Below, piece after piece: positions 55,067-64,000 of a stretch of DNA of 64,000 nucleotides; the first letter of the stretch is position 1; each line of letters opens with the position of its first letter. The notes under the pieces are model-generated. The model was given only the letters and a program-made list of their open reading frames with translations, searched no databases and was not told the origin of the DNA. This stretch comes from Corynebacterium atrinae. Its GTDB lineage: Bacteria; Actinomycetota; Actinomycetes; Mycobacteriales; Mycobacteriaceae. Both the position numbers and the translations under genes were made by a program. The DNA lies in NCBI RefSeq assembly GCF_030408455.1, contig NZ_CP046977.1, positions 372,001-436,000 of the forward strand, given 5' to 3'.

Positions 55067-56389
55067 GTGTCCGCCATTATCCAGGCATTCAAGGATATCG
55101 ATCTGCGCAAGAAGATTATCTTCACTGTGCTGATGGTCATCCTGTACCGCATCGGTGCGCAGATTCCCTCTCCGGGAGTGGATTATGCATCGATCAGCGG
55201 GCGGCTGCGCGAACTGACGCAGGAGCAGGGCAGCGTGTACTCGCTAATCAACCTGTTCTCCGGTGGTGCGCTGTTGCAGCTGTCGATCTTCGCCATCGGC
55301 ATCATGCCGTACATCACGGCATCCATTATCGTGCAGCTCCTTACTGTCGTCATTCCTCACTTCGAGGAGTTGAAAAAGGAGGGCCAGTCCGGCCAGACGA
55401 AGATGACGCAATACACGCGTTACCTAACGTTGGCGCTGGCGTTGCTGCAGTCCTCGGGCATCGTCGCCCTGGCGGATCGTGAGCAGCTGCTAGGTCAGGG
55501 AATCCAAGTCCTCGTCGCTGACCGCAGCCTCTGGGACCTCATTATCTTGGTCACGGTGATGACTTCGGGTGCCATGCTCGTCATGTGGCTCGGCGAGCTC
55601 ATCACCGAGAAGGGCGTGGGCAACGGCATGTCCCTGCTCATCTTCGCCGGCATTGCTACTCGCCTGCCTACCGACGGCGCGAGCATTCTGCAGACTTCGG
55701 GCGGCGTCGTGTTCGCCCTGGTGCTCGCTGCTGTCATTCTCTTGGTCATCGGCGTCGTGTTCGTCGAGCAGGGTCAGCGCCGCATCCCGGTGCAGTACGC
55801 CAAACGAATGGTGGGGCGCCGCCAGTATGGTGGCACGTCGACCTACCTTCCGCTGAAGGTCAACCAGGCCGGCGTTATCCCGGTCATCTTCGCTTCCTCG
55901 CTGATCTACATGCCGGTGCTCATCACGGAAATCGTGAACTCCGGTTCGGTGGCTCCGGCGGATAACTGGTGGCAGCGCAATGTGATTGCTCACTTGATGA
56001 CGCCGTCTTCGTGGCAGTACATTGTCTTGTACTTCATCTTGATCATCTTCTTCTCCTACTTCTACGTCTCAGTGCAGTACGACCCGAACGATCAGGCGGA
56101 GAACATGAAGAAGTACGGTGGATTTATCCCGGGCATCCGTCCGGGACGACCCACCGCCGAGTATCTCGGCTATGTGATGAATCGCCTGCTTTTCGTCGGT
56201 GCCGCCTACCTGGGAATTATCGCCGTCCTGCCGAACATTGCGCTCGACCTCGGCGTCGGTCAAACCAGCGCAGGAATGACGGCATTTGGCGGTACGGCCA
56301 TCCTCATTATGGTGTCTGTCGCCCTGACCACTGTGAAGCAGATTGAATCCCAGCTTCTCCAAAGCAACTACGAAGGACTGCTCAAATGA
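55067..56389 (+). CDS. secY: Protein translocase subunit SecY
   Basis: 440 residues from GTG 55067, preceded by CCAGGAGG five bases away; a frame start at 55037 is less likely. Ten membrane helices; [12 protein letters not shown] and the plug-region [15 protein letters not shown] are typical. The C-terminal cytoplasmic part reads [16 protein letters not shown]. Forms the SecYEG channel. Four-base overlap with adk. Confidence 0.98.
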   Translation: MSAIIQAFKDIDLRKKIIFTVLMVILYRIGAQIPSPGVDYASISGRLRELTQEQGSVYSLINLFSGGALLQLSIFAIGIMPYITASIIVQLLTVVIPHFEELKKEGQSGQTKMTQYTRYLTLALALLQSSGIVALADREQLLGQGIQVLVADRSLWDLIILVTVMTSGAMLVMWLGELITEKGVGNGMSLLIFAGIATRLPTDGASILQTSGGVVFALVLAAVILLVIGVVFVEQGQRRIPVQYAKRMVGRRQYGGTSTYLPLKVNQAGVIPVIFASSLIYMPVLITEIVNSGSVAPADNWWQRNVIAHLMTPSSWQYIVLYFILIIFFSYFYVSVQYDPNDQAENMKKYGGFIPGIRPGRPTAEYLGYVMNRLLFVGAAYLGIIAVLPNIALDLGVGQTSAGMTAFGGTAILIMVSVALTTVKQIESQLLQSNYEGLLK

Positions 56390-56931
56390 GACTTGTACTC
56401 CTCGGACCCCCCGGTGCGGGCAAAGGCACCCAGGCCGCTCTCCTCTCCGAGAAGCTGGGCGTGCCCCACATCTCCACCGGCGATCTGTTCCGCGCGAATA
56501 TTGGCGAAGGCACCCCACTGGGGGTAGAGGCCAAGAGCTATATGGATGCCGGCAAGCTCGTGCCGACCGACGTGACCGCTCGCATGGTGGAGTCACGCCT
56601 CGCAGAGTCGGATGCCGCTAACGGTTTCCTCCTCGATGGCTTCCCGCGCACGGTCGAGCAGGCTGACATTCTCGCCGAGCTGCTTGAGCGTCATGGCCAG
56701 AAGCTCGACGGGGTGTTGAACTTCCAGGTTGCGGAGGACGTCGTGGTTGAGCGCATGCTCTCTCGTGGTCGCGCCGATGACAACGAGGAGACGATCCGCA
56801 CTCGCCTTGGCGTCTATCGCGATGAAACTGCCCCGCTGATTGATCACTACGGCGAGGAGATCATCAATATCGAGGCTGAGGGTGAGGTCGAGGAGATTAA
56901 CGCTCGCGCCCTGGAAGCCCTAGGCAAGTAA
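56386..56931 (+). CDS. adk: Adenylate kinase
   Basis: 181 residues. P-loop GPPGAGKGT at residues 7-15, the DGFPRT motif and a short LID ([16 protein letters not shown]) without zinc cysteines, the small actinobacterial type. Interconverts ATP + AMP and 2 ADP. Confidence 0.98.
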   Translation: MRLVLLGPPGAGKGTQAALLSEKLGVPHISTGDLFRANIGEGTPLGVEAKSYMDAGKLVPTDVTARMVESRLAESDAANGFLLDGFPRTVEQADILAELLERHGQKLDGVLNFQVAEDVVVERMLSRGRADDNEETIRTRLGVYRDETAPLIDHYGEEIINIEAEGEVEEINARALEALGK

Positions 56932-56952
56932 GTACGACTCGCTGCCCAAGGT

Positions 56953-57001
56953 GGGGGCCGCTTTCCTTTCAGTGTCACGCTCACTGAGGGGGAGTGGCCC
57001 C
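56953..57001 (+). terminator. Hairpin between adk and map
   Basis: GGGGGCCGCT can pair with AGTGGCCCC, with a second hairpin (CAGTG / CACTG) in the loop, followed by TTTCCC. Possible attenuator; map lies 37 bp downstream. Confidence 0.45.
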
Positions 57002-57037
57002 TTTCCCTGTGGGCCCAAAGTTTTAAGGAGATAGGCA

Positions 57038-57832
57038 ATGGGATTCCGCAAGAAGAGCAAGGCCATTGTGGCTCGCACGGCCGGTGAACTCGATGCCATG
57101 CAGGCGGCCGGGGAAATCGTGGCTGCCACTCTGCAGGCCGTGAAGGCGGCGGCGAAGCCGGGGGTGAGTACTTTCGAGCTGGACCAAGTTGCTGAGGCTA
57201 CTATCCGCGATGCCGGTGCCGTGCCCACTTTCCTGGGGTACAACGGCTTTAGTGGTTCGATCTGTACCTCCCTCAATGAGGTTATTGTTCATGGAATCCC
57301 GAACAAGAAGGACATCCTCAAGGAAGGTGACCTGGTCTCCATTGATTGTGGAGCCACCCTCGATGGCTGGATCGGGGATTCGGCCTGGTCTTTCGGAGTG
57401 GGTGAGGTTGACGGGGACGTCGATAAGCTCAATCAAGCCACGGAGTGGGTACTCATGGAGGGGATCAAGGCTATGCTCCCCGGCAATCGGCTCACGGATG
57501 TCTCCCACGCGCTCGAGCTGGCGACCCGGCAGGCGGAAAAGAAGTTCGGGGTGCAGCTCGGCATCGTTGACGGCTACGGCGGGCACGGGATCGGGCGCCA
57601 CCTGCATGAGGAACCGTACCTAGCCAATGAGGGCCGGGCGGGCCGCGGCCCGCTCATCCAGGAGGGGTCGGTATTGGCGATCGAGCCGATGCTCACTCTC
57701 GGAACTATTGAATCCGAAGTGCTCGATGATGACTGGACAGTGGTCACCCTCGATGGCTCTTTTTCTTCGCATTGGGAGCATACGGTGGCGGCGACGGGCG
57801 CTGGACCGCGCATTCTCACGCCACGCAAGTGA
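57038..57832 (+). CDS. map: Methionine aminopeptidase
   Basis: 264 residues, type I. Metal ligands are visible: Asp in SIDCG, Asp in GDSAWSF, His in [11 protein letters not shown], Glu in IEPML, Glu in SHWEHT, plus the substrate His in VHGIP. Removes the initiator methionine. Ribosome site AAGGAG nine bases upstream. Confidence 0.97.
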   Translation: MGFRKKSKAIVARTAGELDAMQAAGEIVAATLQAVKAAAKPGVSTFELDQVAEATIRDAGAVPTFLGYNGFSGSICTSLNEVIVHGIPNKKDILKEGDLVSIDCGATLDGWIGDSAWSFGVGEVDGDVDKLNQATEWVLMEGIKAMLPGNRLTDVSHALELATRQAEKKFGVQLGIVDGYGGHGIGRHLHEEPYLANEGRAGRGPLIQEGSVLAIEPMLTLGTIESEVLDDDWTVVTLDGSFSSHWEHTVAATGAGPRILTPRK

Positions 57833-57924
57833 CAGGTGTGACTGGCGGTGCATATGGGGCACTACCAGGGTAAACATTGGGAAACATCAACCCCTTCGAG
57901 TCGAGAAACTACTTCGCCGTGTCA

Positions 57925-57930
57925 TATACT
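57925..57930 (+). promoter_or_regulatory. -10 element suggesting a leaderless mRNA for the L,D-transpeptidase
   Basis: TATACT lies just 6 bp before the likely ATG at 57937, so transcription would start at or next to the A of the start codon. No ribosome site is present before this ATG. Confidence 0.4.
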
Positions 57931-57936
57931 CCACCC

Positions 57937-58623
57937 ATGCGTTCCTCCCTTCGTCGCCGGATTGTCGGCGCCTTCGCCGCGGCGGCCACCGCCGCAACTT
58001 TAATCATCGCCGCTCCGGGCATTGCCTCCGCTCAGCAGCCACTGAGTGACGCCTCGTCGCAAGCAACGGACGGTGCGCGTGACGCCGCCTGGAACGCTCG
58101 CAATGGCATCCACCAAGGGGTGAACGGGCTGCCGCCAGAGGCGGCCGACGCCATCCGCGGCGGCGTCGATAATGCCGTGAATGGTGTCTTCCCCGGTCTC
58201 ATCGATGAGCGAACCGCTCCCGCGCCCGCTCCGGTCGCTGCGCCCGCGCCCGCCCCGGTGCCCTCCTTTGACTACGGATCATGTCCGAAGGACGCTAAGG
58301 CCTGCATCGACCTCAATGGCCGCCGCACCTGGCTGCAACGTGACGGACAGGTCTACTACGGCGACGTCTTTCACGGGCCGGGCCGCATTGGCTACGAAAC
58401 CCCGCGTGGCACCTTCTATGTCAACCGCAAGGTCCGCCACGAAATCTCTCGTGAGTTCAACAACGCCCCCATGCCTTACGCGGTGTACTTCACCTACAAT
58501 GGCATCGCCTTCCACCAGGGAGATCCCAATATCCTCTCCCACGGCTGCATTCGCCTCAACGAGCGGGATGCTGCCAAGTTCTTCGCTGACTTGAACATCG
58601 GCGACAAGGTTTACGTCTACTAA
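57937..58623 (+). CDS. L,D-transpeptidase (YkuD domain), secreted
   Basis: 228 residues from ATG 57937; an in-frame TTG at 57877 would place 20 residues before an evident signal peptide (MRSSLRRRIVGAFAAAATAATLIIAAPGIASA). A Pro/Ala linker about 90-115 precedes the YkuD domain. Catalytic SHGCIRLN has Cys204 and the conserved preceding His in FHQGD. It should make 3-3 peptidoglycan cross-links, abundant in Corynebacteriales. Not part of the ribosomal operons around it. Confidence 0.92.
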   Translation: MRSSLRRRIVGAFAAAATAATLIIAAPGIASAQQPLSDASSQATDGARDAAWNARNGIHQGVNGLPPEAADAIRGGVDNAVNGVFPGLIDERTAPAPAPVAAPAPAPVPSFDYGSCPKDAKACIDLNGRRTWLQRDGQVYYGDVFHGPGRIGYETPRGTFYVNRKVRHEISREFNNAPMPYAVYFTYNGIAFHQGDPNILSHGCIRLNERDAAKFFADLNIGDKVYVY

Positions 58624-58649
58624 TACTCGCTCGCGTTCGAAGCTCGATG

Positions 58650-58684
58650 AACCCCACCGGCGGTTTGACTACGTCGGTGGGGTT
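58650..58684 (+). terminator. Terminator after the L,D-transpeptidase gene
   Basis: Perfect 10-bp stem AACCCCACCG / CGGTGGGGTT with a 15-base loop, then TTGGTATTT. Separates the gene from infA. Confidence 0.75.
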
Positions 58685-58806
58685 TGGTATTTCCCGCTCC
58701 AGCAGGTACAGTGTCCAGTTGGTGTGTGGGCGTTCGCCGATGCATCGTTCGTAGTTATGTAAATATGCAGGTGTCGCACTTGATTGACACCAGGAATGTG
58801 GAGGAT

Positions 58807-59025
58807 ATGGCTAAGGAAGGCGCCATCGAGGTTGAGGGTCGCATTGTCGAGCCCCTGCCGAATGCAATGTTCCGAGTCGAGCTCGACAACGGACACAAGG
58901 TTCTTGCTCACATCAGTGGGAAGATGCGCCAGCACTACATCCGTATCCTCCCCGAGGATCGCGTCGTTGTGGAGCTGTCTCCGTACGACCTGACCCGCGG
59001 TCGCATCGTTTACCGCTACAAGTAA
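58807..59025 (+). CDS. infA: Translation initiation factor IF-1
   Basis: 72 residues from ATG 58807 ([17 protein letters not shown]); an upstream in-frame extension has no coding character. S1/OB fold with the standard end [15 protein letters not shown]. The GGAGG ribosome site is only two bases from the ATG, closer than normal. Confidence 0.98.
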   Translation: MAKEGAIEVEGRIVEPLPNAMFRVELDNGHKVLAHISGKMRQHYIRILPEDRVVVELSPYDLTRGRIVYRYK

Positions 59026-59223
59026 GAACCAATCGCCTTCTCACCCCACGGCGTTCTCGAATGGTCGCTTTACTGCGACTTTGCGCGCTCACTTACCTTC
59101 GGCCACGGTGGCTGAAGCCTCGCGAATCACGATCCATCGTCCGGTCATCGGTCCGGGCAAAGCATCGCTTGGCGGGGACGGGTGGGGAGAAAACCACCGT
59201 AACAACCCGAAAGGTACTGCCAC

Positions 59224-59592
59224 ATGGCACGTCTTGCTGGTGTTGACCTCCCGCGCAACAAGCGCATGGAAGTCGCACTCACTTACATCTACGGCATCGG
59301 CCCCGCCCGTGCCACCAAGCTGCTCGAAGAGACTGGAATCTCTCCCGATCTGCGCACCGACAACCTGTCCGATGATCAGGTTGCCGCTCTCCGTGACGTC
59401 ATCGAAGCCACCTGGAAGGTCGAGGGTGACCTCCGCCGCGAGGTCCAGGCTGACATCCGTCGCAAGATTGAAATCGGCTGCTACCAGGGCCTGCGCCACC
59501 GTCGTGGCCTGCCCGTTCGCGGCCAGCGCACCAAGACCAACGCTCGTACGCGTAAGGGTCCGAAGAAGACGATCGCCGGAAAGAAGAAGTAA
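59224..59592 (+). CDS. rpsM: 30S ribosomal protein S13
   Basis: 122 residues. Starts [26 protein letters not shown]; basic tail [14 protein letters not shown]. Contacts the large subunit and tRNAs. The 198 bp between infA and rpsM contain no rpmJ, which must be elsewhere. Confidence 0.99.
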   Translation: MARLAGVDLPRNKRMEVALTYIYGIGPARATKLLEETGISPDLRTDNLSDDQVAALRDVIEATWKVEGDLRREVQADIRRKIEIGCYQGLRHRRGLPVRGQRTKTNARTRKGPKKTIAGKKK

Positions 59593-59595
59593 CTC

Positions 59596-60000
59596 ATGCC
59601 TCCGAAGACACGCTCTGGCGCACGCCGCACTGGCCGTCGCGTCGTAAAGAAGAACGTGGCCCAGGGCCACGCTTACATCAAGTCCACCTTCAACAACACC
59701 ATCGTGTCCATCACGGACCCGCACGGTGCTGTCATCTCTTGGGCCTCCTCCGGCCACGTCGGGTTCAAGGGCTCCCGTAAGTCCACCCCGTTCGCCGCAC
59801 AGATGGCTGCTGAGTCCGCTGCCCGTAAGGCAATGGATCACGGTATGAAGAAGGTTGACGTTTTCGTCAAGGGTCCGGGCTCGGGCCGCGAGACCGCTAT
59901 CCGTTCCCTCCAGGCCGCCGGCCTCGAGGTGTCCTCGATCTCCGACGTGACCCCCCAGCCGCACAACGGCTGCCGTCCGCCGAAGCGTCGCCGCGTCTAA
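59596..60000 (+). CDS. rpsK: 30S ribosomal protein S11
   Basis: 134 residues. Conserved [11 protein letters not shown] and the C-terminal [18 protein letters not shown]. Forms part of the 30S platform. Confidence 0.99.
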   Translation: MPPKTRSGARRTGRRVVKKNVAQGHAYIKSTFNNTIVSITDPHGAVISWASSGHVGFKGSRKSTPFAAQMAAESAARKAMDHGMKKVDVFVKGPGSGRETAIRSLQAAGLEVSSISDVTPQPHNGCRPPKRRRV

Positions 60001-60025
60001 ACAGGGAAAGGAACAGTAACTTACT

Positions 60026-60631
60026 ATGGCTCGTTATACCGGCCCCGCAACCCGTAAGTCCCGTCGCCTCCGCGTCGACCTCGTCGGCGGAGATATGGCG
60101 TTTGAGCGCCGCCCCTACCCGCCCGGGCAGGCTGGCCGTGCTCGCATCAAGGAGTCTGAGTACCTCCTGCAGCTGCAGGAGAAGCAGAAGGCTCGCTTCA
60201 CCTACGGCGTGCTGGAGAAGCAGTTCCGCCGCTACTACGCGGAAGCTAACCGTCGTCCGGGCAAGACCGGCGAGAACCTGTTGGTTCTCCTCGAGTCCCG
60301 CCTTGACAACGTGATCTACCGCGCAGGTCTGGCTCGCACCCGCCGCCAGGCCCGCCAGCTGGTTTCTCACGGTCACTTCACCGTGAACGGCAAGAAGGTC
60401 AACGTCCCGTCCTTCCAGGTGTCCCAGTACGACATCATTGACGTTCGCGACAAGTCCCGGAAGATGATCTGGTTCGAAGAGGCTCAGGACAACCTCATCG
60501 ACGCCATCGTCCCGGCCTGGCTGCAGGTCGTTCCGACCACCCTGCGCATCCTCGTGCACCAGTTGCCCGAGCGCGCTCAGATCGACGTTCCGCTGCAGGA
60601 GCAGCTCATCGTCGAGCTTTACTCGAAGTAA
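60026..60631 (+). CDS. rpsD: 30S ribosomal protein S4
   Basis: 201 residues. Primary 16S rRNA binder with an S4 domain (LARTRRQARQLVSHGHFTVNGKKVNVPS). Lacks the N-terminal zinc cysteines, as in other actinobacterial C-minus forms. Often a translational regulator of the alpha operon. Confidence 0.98.
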   Translation: MARYTGPATRKSRRLRVDLVGGDMAFERRPYPPGQAGRARIKESEYLLQLQEKQKARFTYGVLEKQFRRYYAEANRRPGKTGENLLVLLESRLDNVIYRAGLARTRRQARQLVSHGHFTVNGKKVNVPSFQVSQYDIIDVRDKSRKMIWFEEAQDNLIDAIVPAWLQVVPTTLRILVHQLPERAQIDVPLQEQLIVELYSK

Positions 60632-60736
60632 TACTTCCGACGACCGGCTTGCCGCCGGTCAGCGGGAATCTTCACCCTCATCACCATCCCTTTTTCCAAC
60701 GGCGTCAAATAGCGGACGCCGACAAAGGAGAGTTTC

Positions 60737-61753
60737 ATGCTTATTTCCCAGCGTCCCACGCTCACCGAGGAGTTCATCGACTCCGCACGTTCCCGGTTCG
60801 TCATCGAGCCGCTGGAGCCGGGTTTCGGCTACACCCTCGGTAACTCGCTGCGTCGTACCCTGCTGTCGTCCATCCCGGGCGCTGCTGTGACCTCCGTCAA
60901 GTTCGAGGGTGTGCTCCACGAGTTCACCACGATCAACGGGGTCAAGGAGGATGTCTCTGAGATCATCCTCAACATCAAGGGTCTGGTCCTGTCCTCTGAC
61001 TCCGACGAGCCGGTGGTCATGTACCTGAGCAAGGAAGGCCCGGGAGCAGTCACCGCCGGCGACATTCAGCCGCCGGCTGGTGTGGAGATCCACAACCCGG
61101 ATCTGCACATCGCGACTCTCAATGAGCATGCCAAGCTCGACATCGAACTCATTGTGGAGCGTGGCCGCGGCTACGTTCCGGCTGCCACCACTGCTGGTGG
61201 AGGAGACATCGGCCGCATCCCGGTCGACCAGATCTACTCCCCGGTGCTCAAGGTCAGCTACAAGGTCGAGGCGACTCGTGTTGAGCAGCGCACCGACTTT
61301 GACAAGCTTGTCATCGATGTTGAGACGAAGAACTCCATCACTGCCCGCGACGCTGTCGCTTCGGCAGGTAAGACCCTCGTCGAGCTCTTCGGCCTCGCCC
61401 GTGAGCTCAACACCGCCGCTGAAGGCATCGAGATCGGCCCCTCCCCGCAGGAGACCGAGTACATCGCTGCTTACGGCATGCCGATCGAGGACTTGAACTT
61501 CTCTGTTCGTTCGTACAACTGCCTGAAGCGTCAGGAGATCCACACCGTCGGTGAGCTCGCAGAGTGCACCGAGTCGGACCTGCTGGATATCCGCAACTTC
61601 GGCCAGAAGTCCATCAACGAAGTGAAGATCAAGCTCGCTGGCTTGGGTCTGACTTTGAAGGATGCCCCTGAGGATTTCGATCCCTCCACCCTGGAGGGCT
61701 ACGACGCTGAGACCGGCGATTTCGTCGACAACGACGCGGAAGATTCTGAGTAA
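60737..61753 (+). CDS. rpoA: RNA polymerase alpha subunit
   Basis: 338 residues. N-terminal dimerisation domain ([25 protein letters not shown]) and C-terminal domain that binds UP elements ([39 protein letters not shown]). The C-terminus is acidic. Confidence 0.99.
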   Translation: MLISQRPTLTEEFIDSARSRFVIEPLEPGFGYTLGNSLRRTLLSSIPGAAVTSVKFEGVLHEFTTINGVKEDVSEIILNIKGLVLSSDSDEPVVMYLSKEGPGAVTAGDIQPPAGVEIHNPDLHIATLNEHAKLDIELIVERGRGYVPAATTAGGGDIGRIPVDQIYSPVLKVSYKVEATRVEQRTDFDKLVIDVETKNSITARDAVASAGKTLVELFGLARELNTAAEGIEIGPSPQETEYIAAYGMPIEDLNFSVRSYNCLKRQEIHTVGELAECTESDLLDIRNFGQKSINEVKIKLAGLGLTLKDAPEDFDPSTLEGYDAETGDFVDNDAEDSE

Positions 61754-61798
61754 AGCGCCCGTTCGCGCTCACCACATACGTAATCGAGGAGTACTCAC

Positions 61799-62284
61799 AT
61801 GCCTACCCCTAAGAAGGGCGCCCGTCTCGGCGGCTCCGCGCAGCACCAGAAGAAGATTCTGTCTAACCTCGCTGCTCAGCTGTTCGAGCACGGCGCAATC
61901 AAGACCACTGACGCCAAGGCCAAGGTCCTGCGTCCCTACGTGGAGAAGCTGATCACCAAGGCCAAGGACGGCTCTGTTGCCGCCCGTCGCCAGGTGCTTG
62001 CTGATGTCCCGCAGAAGGACGTCGTGGCTTACCTCTTCAACGAGCTGGCCCCGAAGTTTGAGAACCGTGAGGGTGGCTACACCCGCATCATCAAGCTTGA
62101 GAACCGCTCCGGCGACAACGCCCCGATGTCTCAGATCTCCCTCGTTCTCGAGGAGACCGTGAGCAGCGAGGCTTCCCGTGCCACCCGCGCAGCCGCTTCC
62201 AAGCAGGCTGCTGAGGAGGAGGCTCCCGTCGAGGAGACCACCACCGAAGAGGTCACCGAAGAGGCTGAGGTCGAGGAGAAGTAA
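61799..62284 (+). CDS. rplQ: 50S ribosomal protein L17
   Basis: 161 residues. L17 core ([24 protein letters not shown]) followed by an actinobacterial acidic tail ([23 protein letters not shown]) of about 45 residues. Last gene of the alpha operon. Confidence 0.98.
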   Translation: MPTPKKGARLGGSAQHQKKILSNLAAQLFEHGAIKTTDAKAKVLRPYVEKLITKAKDGSVAARRQVLADVPQKDVVAYLFNELAPKFENREGGYTRIIKLENRSGDNAPMSQISLVLEETVSSEASRATRAAASKQAAEEEAPVEETTTEEVTEEAEVEEK

Positions 62285-62300
62285 TTCCCTCGCTCTGAGC

Positions 62301-62335
62301 AGCGCCCTTTCCGCCCCGGCGGGAGGGGCGCTTTT
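62301..62335 (+). terminator. Terminator after rplQ
   Basis: AGCGCCC pairs with GGGCGCT-like GGGGCGCT around a GC-rich inner hairpin (CCGCCCC/GGCGG), followed by TTTT. Confidence 0.82.
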
Positions 62336-62414
62336 CACATCTTCTGGCAAGCGTCCTTGGCCGGGGTAGGATGGAAAGCGCCAGGTTAGAACCCAAAAAT
62401 CTAGGAAGGCCGTC

Positions 62415-62624
62415 ATGAAAACCAACGAATCCGGCGTCGATCGCGGCATCCGCGCCGCCCTTGCCGTCGTCGCTCTCATACTCGCGTTCACCGTCTTGAA
62501 GCCCAGTTCTTTCCTTGGGATTCTCCTAATTATTGTGGCCATTATCCTGGGCGCTACCGCCGCTGTCGGTTTCTGCCCGCTCTACCGGGTCTTCGGTATC
62601 AGCACCTGTAAAACCAACCGCTAG
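62415..62624 (+). CDS. DUF2892 small membrane protein
   Basis: 69 residues. Two hydrophobic helices (IRAALAVVALILAFTVL and FLGILLIIVAIILGATAAVG) and the family end CPLYRVFGISTC. DUF2892/YgaP-type proteins are widespread and often next to rhodanese genes; alone here. AGGAAGG precedes the ATG; TAGGAT at 62367-62372 may be its -10 box. Confidence 0.88.
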   Translation: MKTNESGVDRGIRAALAVVALILAFTVLKPSSFLGILLIIVAIILGATAAVGFCPLYRVFGISTCKTNR

Positions 62625-62651
62625 TCCGGGGGCGGTATCCTCTTGATCACC

Positions 62652-63512
62652 ATGGATACCGCCACGACTCGCCTGCGCTTCGACCTCGCCTACGACGGCA
62701 CCGACTTCCACGGCTGGGCCCGGCAGCAGCCACAGAATGGCGCTGAGCTTCGCACGGTCCAGGGGGTGGTGGAGGATGCGCTGTCGCGCATCTTGCGTAT
62801 CGACGCCGCCCTCACCGTCGCTGGTCGCACCGATGCGGGTGTCCACGCTGCCGGGCAGGTAGCCCACCTTGATGTGCCCCTGAGCAGCCTTGATCAGCGT
62901 TCCATTGACGGTGACCCGGCCCGTCTCGTGCGCCGCTTGGGGCGAATGCTGCCGGAGGATGTCCGGGTGCACGGGTGTCAGTTTGCCCCCGAGGGATTTG
63001 ATGCCCGTTTTTCCGCTCTTCGTCGGCACTATGTTTATCGGGTCACCACCCATCCGCGGGGGGCATTGCCCACGCGCTCGCGAGACACCGCCGTGTGGCC
63101 AAAGGGCGTGAACCTAGACACCATGCAGGACACGGCAGATTTCCTCGTGGGCCTGCACGACTTCGCCGCCTTTTGCAAAGCCAAGCCCCACGCGACGACC
63201 GTGCGTGACTTACAAGAGTTCACCTGGCGCGATGTCTCCACCTCGTGGGAGCCGCAGCTCTATGAAGCGCACGTCACGGCAGACGCCTTTTGTTGGTCGA
63301 TGGTGCGCTCACTGGTGGGCACGTGCTTGGCGGTGGGGGAGGGGCGTAGAGAAGCAGCTTTTGCCAGCGAATTGCTGGCCGAGTCCGCTCGTTCCTCCCG
63401 GGTGCCGGTGGCGGCGGCGAAGGGGCTGAGCCTGGTGGGAGTTGACTACCCGGATGACGCCGAGCTGGCGGCGCGGGCGGCGGTGACCCGGGATCGTCGC
63501 AAAGCTCTCTGA
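62652..63512 (+). CDS. truA: tRNA pseudouridine synthase A
   Basis: 286 residues from ATG 62652 (a TTG at 62643 adds three). Catalytic Asp61 in GRTDAGVHA; RFDLAYDGTDFHGWARQ and the RHYVYRVTT core are standard. Makes pseudouridine at positions 38-40 of the tRNA anticodon stem. Follows the alpha operon as in many bacteria. Confidence 0.97.
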   Translation: MDTATTRLRFDLAYDGTDFHGWARQQPQNGAELRTVQGVVEDALSRILRIDAALTVAGRTDAGVHAAGQVAHLDVPLSSLDQRSIDGDPARLVRRLGRMLPEDVRVHGCQFAPEGFDARFSALRRHYVYRVTTHPRGALPTRSRDTAVWPKGVNLDTMQDTADFLVGLHDFAAFCKAKPHATTVRDLQEFTWRDVSTSWEPQLYEAHVTADAFCWSMVRSLVGTCLAVGEGRREAAFASELLAESARSSRVPVAAAKGLSLVGVDYPDDAELAARAAVTRDRRKAL

Positions 63513-63610
63513 CAGGCGAGCCAGATAGGTGATGTCGGGTCCGTTCGTTACACTTTGTTGTGTCATATGGCCGAAGCCATGCCTAACCCAGGGAGCAAAG
63601 GCGGTCGAGG

Positions 63611-64000
63611 GTGGAGCTGTACCAGGTGGTACTCATCGCGTTCGTGTTTTACACGGCGCCGGGTGCCCTGCTGGGCTGGGTTTCCGGACTCAAGCTGCCA
63701 TGGGCGCTGGCTTCCTCCGTGCCGGTCACCTTCGGCACCATCGGCCTGGCGGCGTGGATGCTCGGCCAGTGGGACAAACGGTTTGATGTTGGTTCCTACT
63801 TCTTGGTCTTCCTTGGCTTTATTGCCTTAGCGGTCCTGTGGCGCGTGGGTTTCCTCCTCGTCCAACGCCGCACGCGGGATGCAGACGTGTCTGTGAAGCA
63901 GCGCTTGCTCATCTCCAGCCGTGAAGGGGGCATCCTCGACCCCCGATGGATCCTGCCGGCTGCGGGTGCATTGACGGGCATGTACCTGTTCTTCCGGCGC
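63611..64000 (+). CDS. Polytopic membrane protein, N-terminal part (partial)
   Basis: An open frame from GTG 63611 runs off the end of the window (130 codons). It begins MELYQVVLIAFVFYTAPGALLGWVSG and has three hydrophobic helices (about 4-24, 29-46, 62-82) followed by a basic loop (QRRTRDADVSVKQRLL) and another hydrophobic start. It resembles the large integral membrane proteins encoded after truA in other corynebacteria. Function unknown. Confidence 0.75.
   Translation, partial: MELYQVVLIAFVFYTAPGALLGWVSGLKLPWALASSVPVTFGTIGLAAWMLGQWDKRFDVGSYFLVFLGFIALAVLWRVGFLLVQRRTRDADVSVKQRLLISSREGGILDPRWILPAAGALTGMYLFFRR

Noticed and set aside
13496..57428. Reading GCTTATCGACG as a DnaA box or parS site
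   Set aside because: DnaA boxes are TTATCCACA-like and parS is a 16-bp palindrome; the 11-mer is neither and is spread over 44 kb, not clustered near an origin.
59026..59223. rpmJ (L36) between infA and rpsM
   Set aside because: Examined in all frames; no MKVRxSVK-type small protein is present.
1..64000. IS elements, prophage genes, CRISPR arrays, tRNA or rRNA genes
   Set aside because: No transposase, integrase, phage structural gene, regularly spaced repeat or cloverleaf-like sequence was recognised on reading.

Overview
The window is chromosomal DNA of a Corynebacterium species: about 60% GC, GTG and TTG starts on housekeeping genes, mycobacterial/corynebacterial order rpoB-rpoC ... rpsL-rpsG-fusA-tuf ... 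S10/spc/alpha ribosomal operons, secY-adk-map, infA-rpsM-rpsK-rpsD-rpoA-rplQ-truA, and fdhD lodged between rplE and rpsH as in C. glutamicum. The species cannot be fixed from this sequence alone. No rRNA, tRNA, transposase, prophage or CRISPR array was found.

Layout. 1-5.6 kb: end of rpoB and all of rpoC with a strong terminator. 5.6-10 kb (minus strand): a DUF1707 protein, the class III ribonucleotide reductase pair nrdD-nrdG, and a membrane-anchored alpha/beta hydrolase. 10.2-15 kb: rpsL-rpsG, fusA and tuf with structured leaders. 15-16.2 kb: panD and an unknown gene. 16.4-18.9 kb (minus): a six-gene Asp23/Gls24-AmaP envelope-stress operon. 19.4-24.6 kb: S10 operon rpsJ to rpsQ. The spc operon (rplN onward) resumes only at 48.06 kb.

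The 23.5 kb between rpsQ and rplN holds an OFA-type MFS transporter, a complete Wzx/Wzy-type surface-polysaccharide locus (26.6-40.6 kb: cytidylyltransferase, CDP-alcohol phosphotransferase, two GT2 enzymes, Wzz-like protein with a degenerate kinase-like tail, Wzy-like polymerase, lipoprotein, Wzx-like flippase, a 1159-residue secreted protein with a fibrinogen-like domain, a TagA/WecG-type transferase and the initiating sugar-phosphate transferase), a MacAB-like efflux operon and two dynamin-like GTPases. A second insertion (49.6-51.4 kb) between rplE and rpsH carries an unknown gene, fdhD and a DUF6457 gene; fdhF is not here. From 51.6 kb the spc and alpha operons run to rplQ, interrupted by a 745-bp gap before secY and an L,D-transpeptidase before infA. 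truA and the start of a membrane protein close the window.

The most interesting signals are (1) an exact 11-mer, GCTTATCGACG, in nine copies where about 0.03 would be expected by chance, kept inside genes even at the price of rare TTA and ATA codons; (2) the polysaccharide locus embedded in the ribosomal superoperon, with its fibrinogen-like secreted protein; (3) two nested inverted-repeat elements in intergenic DNA and a cluster of TGATCGCGAC decamers; (4) several perfect palindromes or long hairpins in the leaders of nrdD, rpsL, fusA and tuf. nrdD, fdhD and the OFA transporter together hint at anaerobic/formate physiology.
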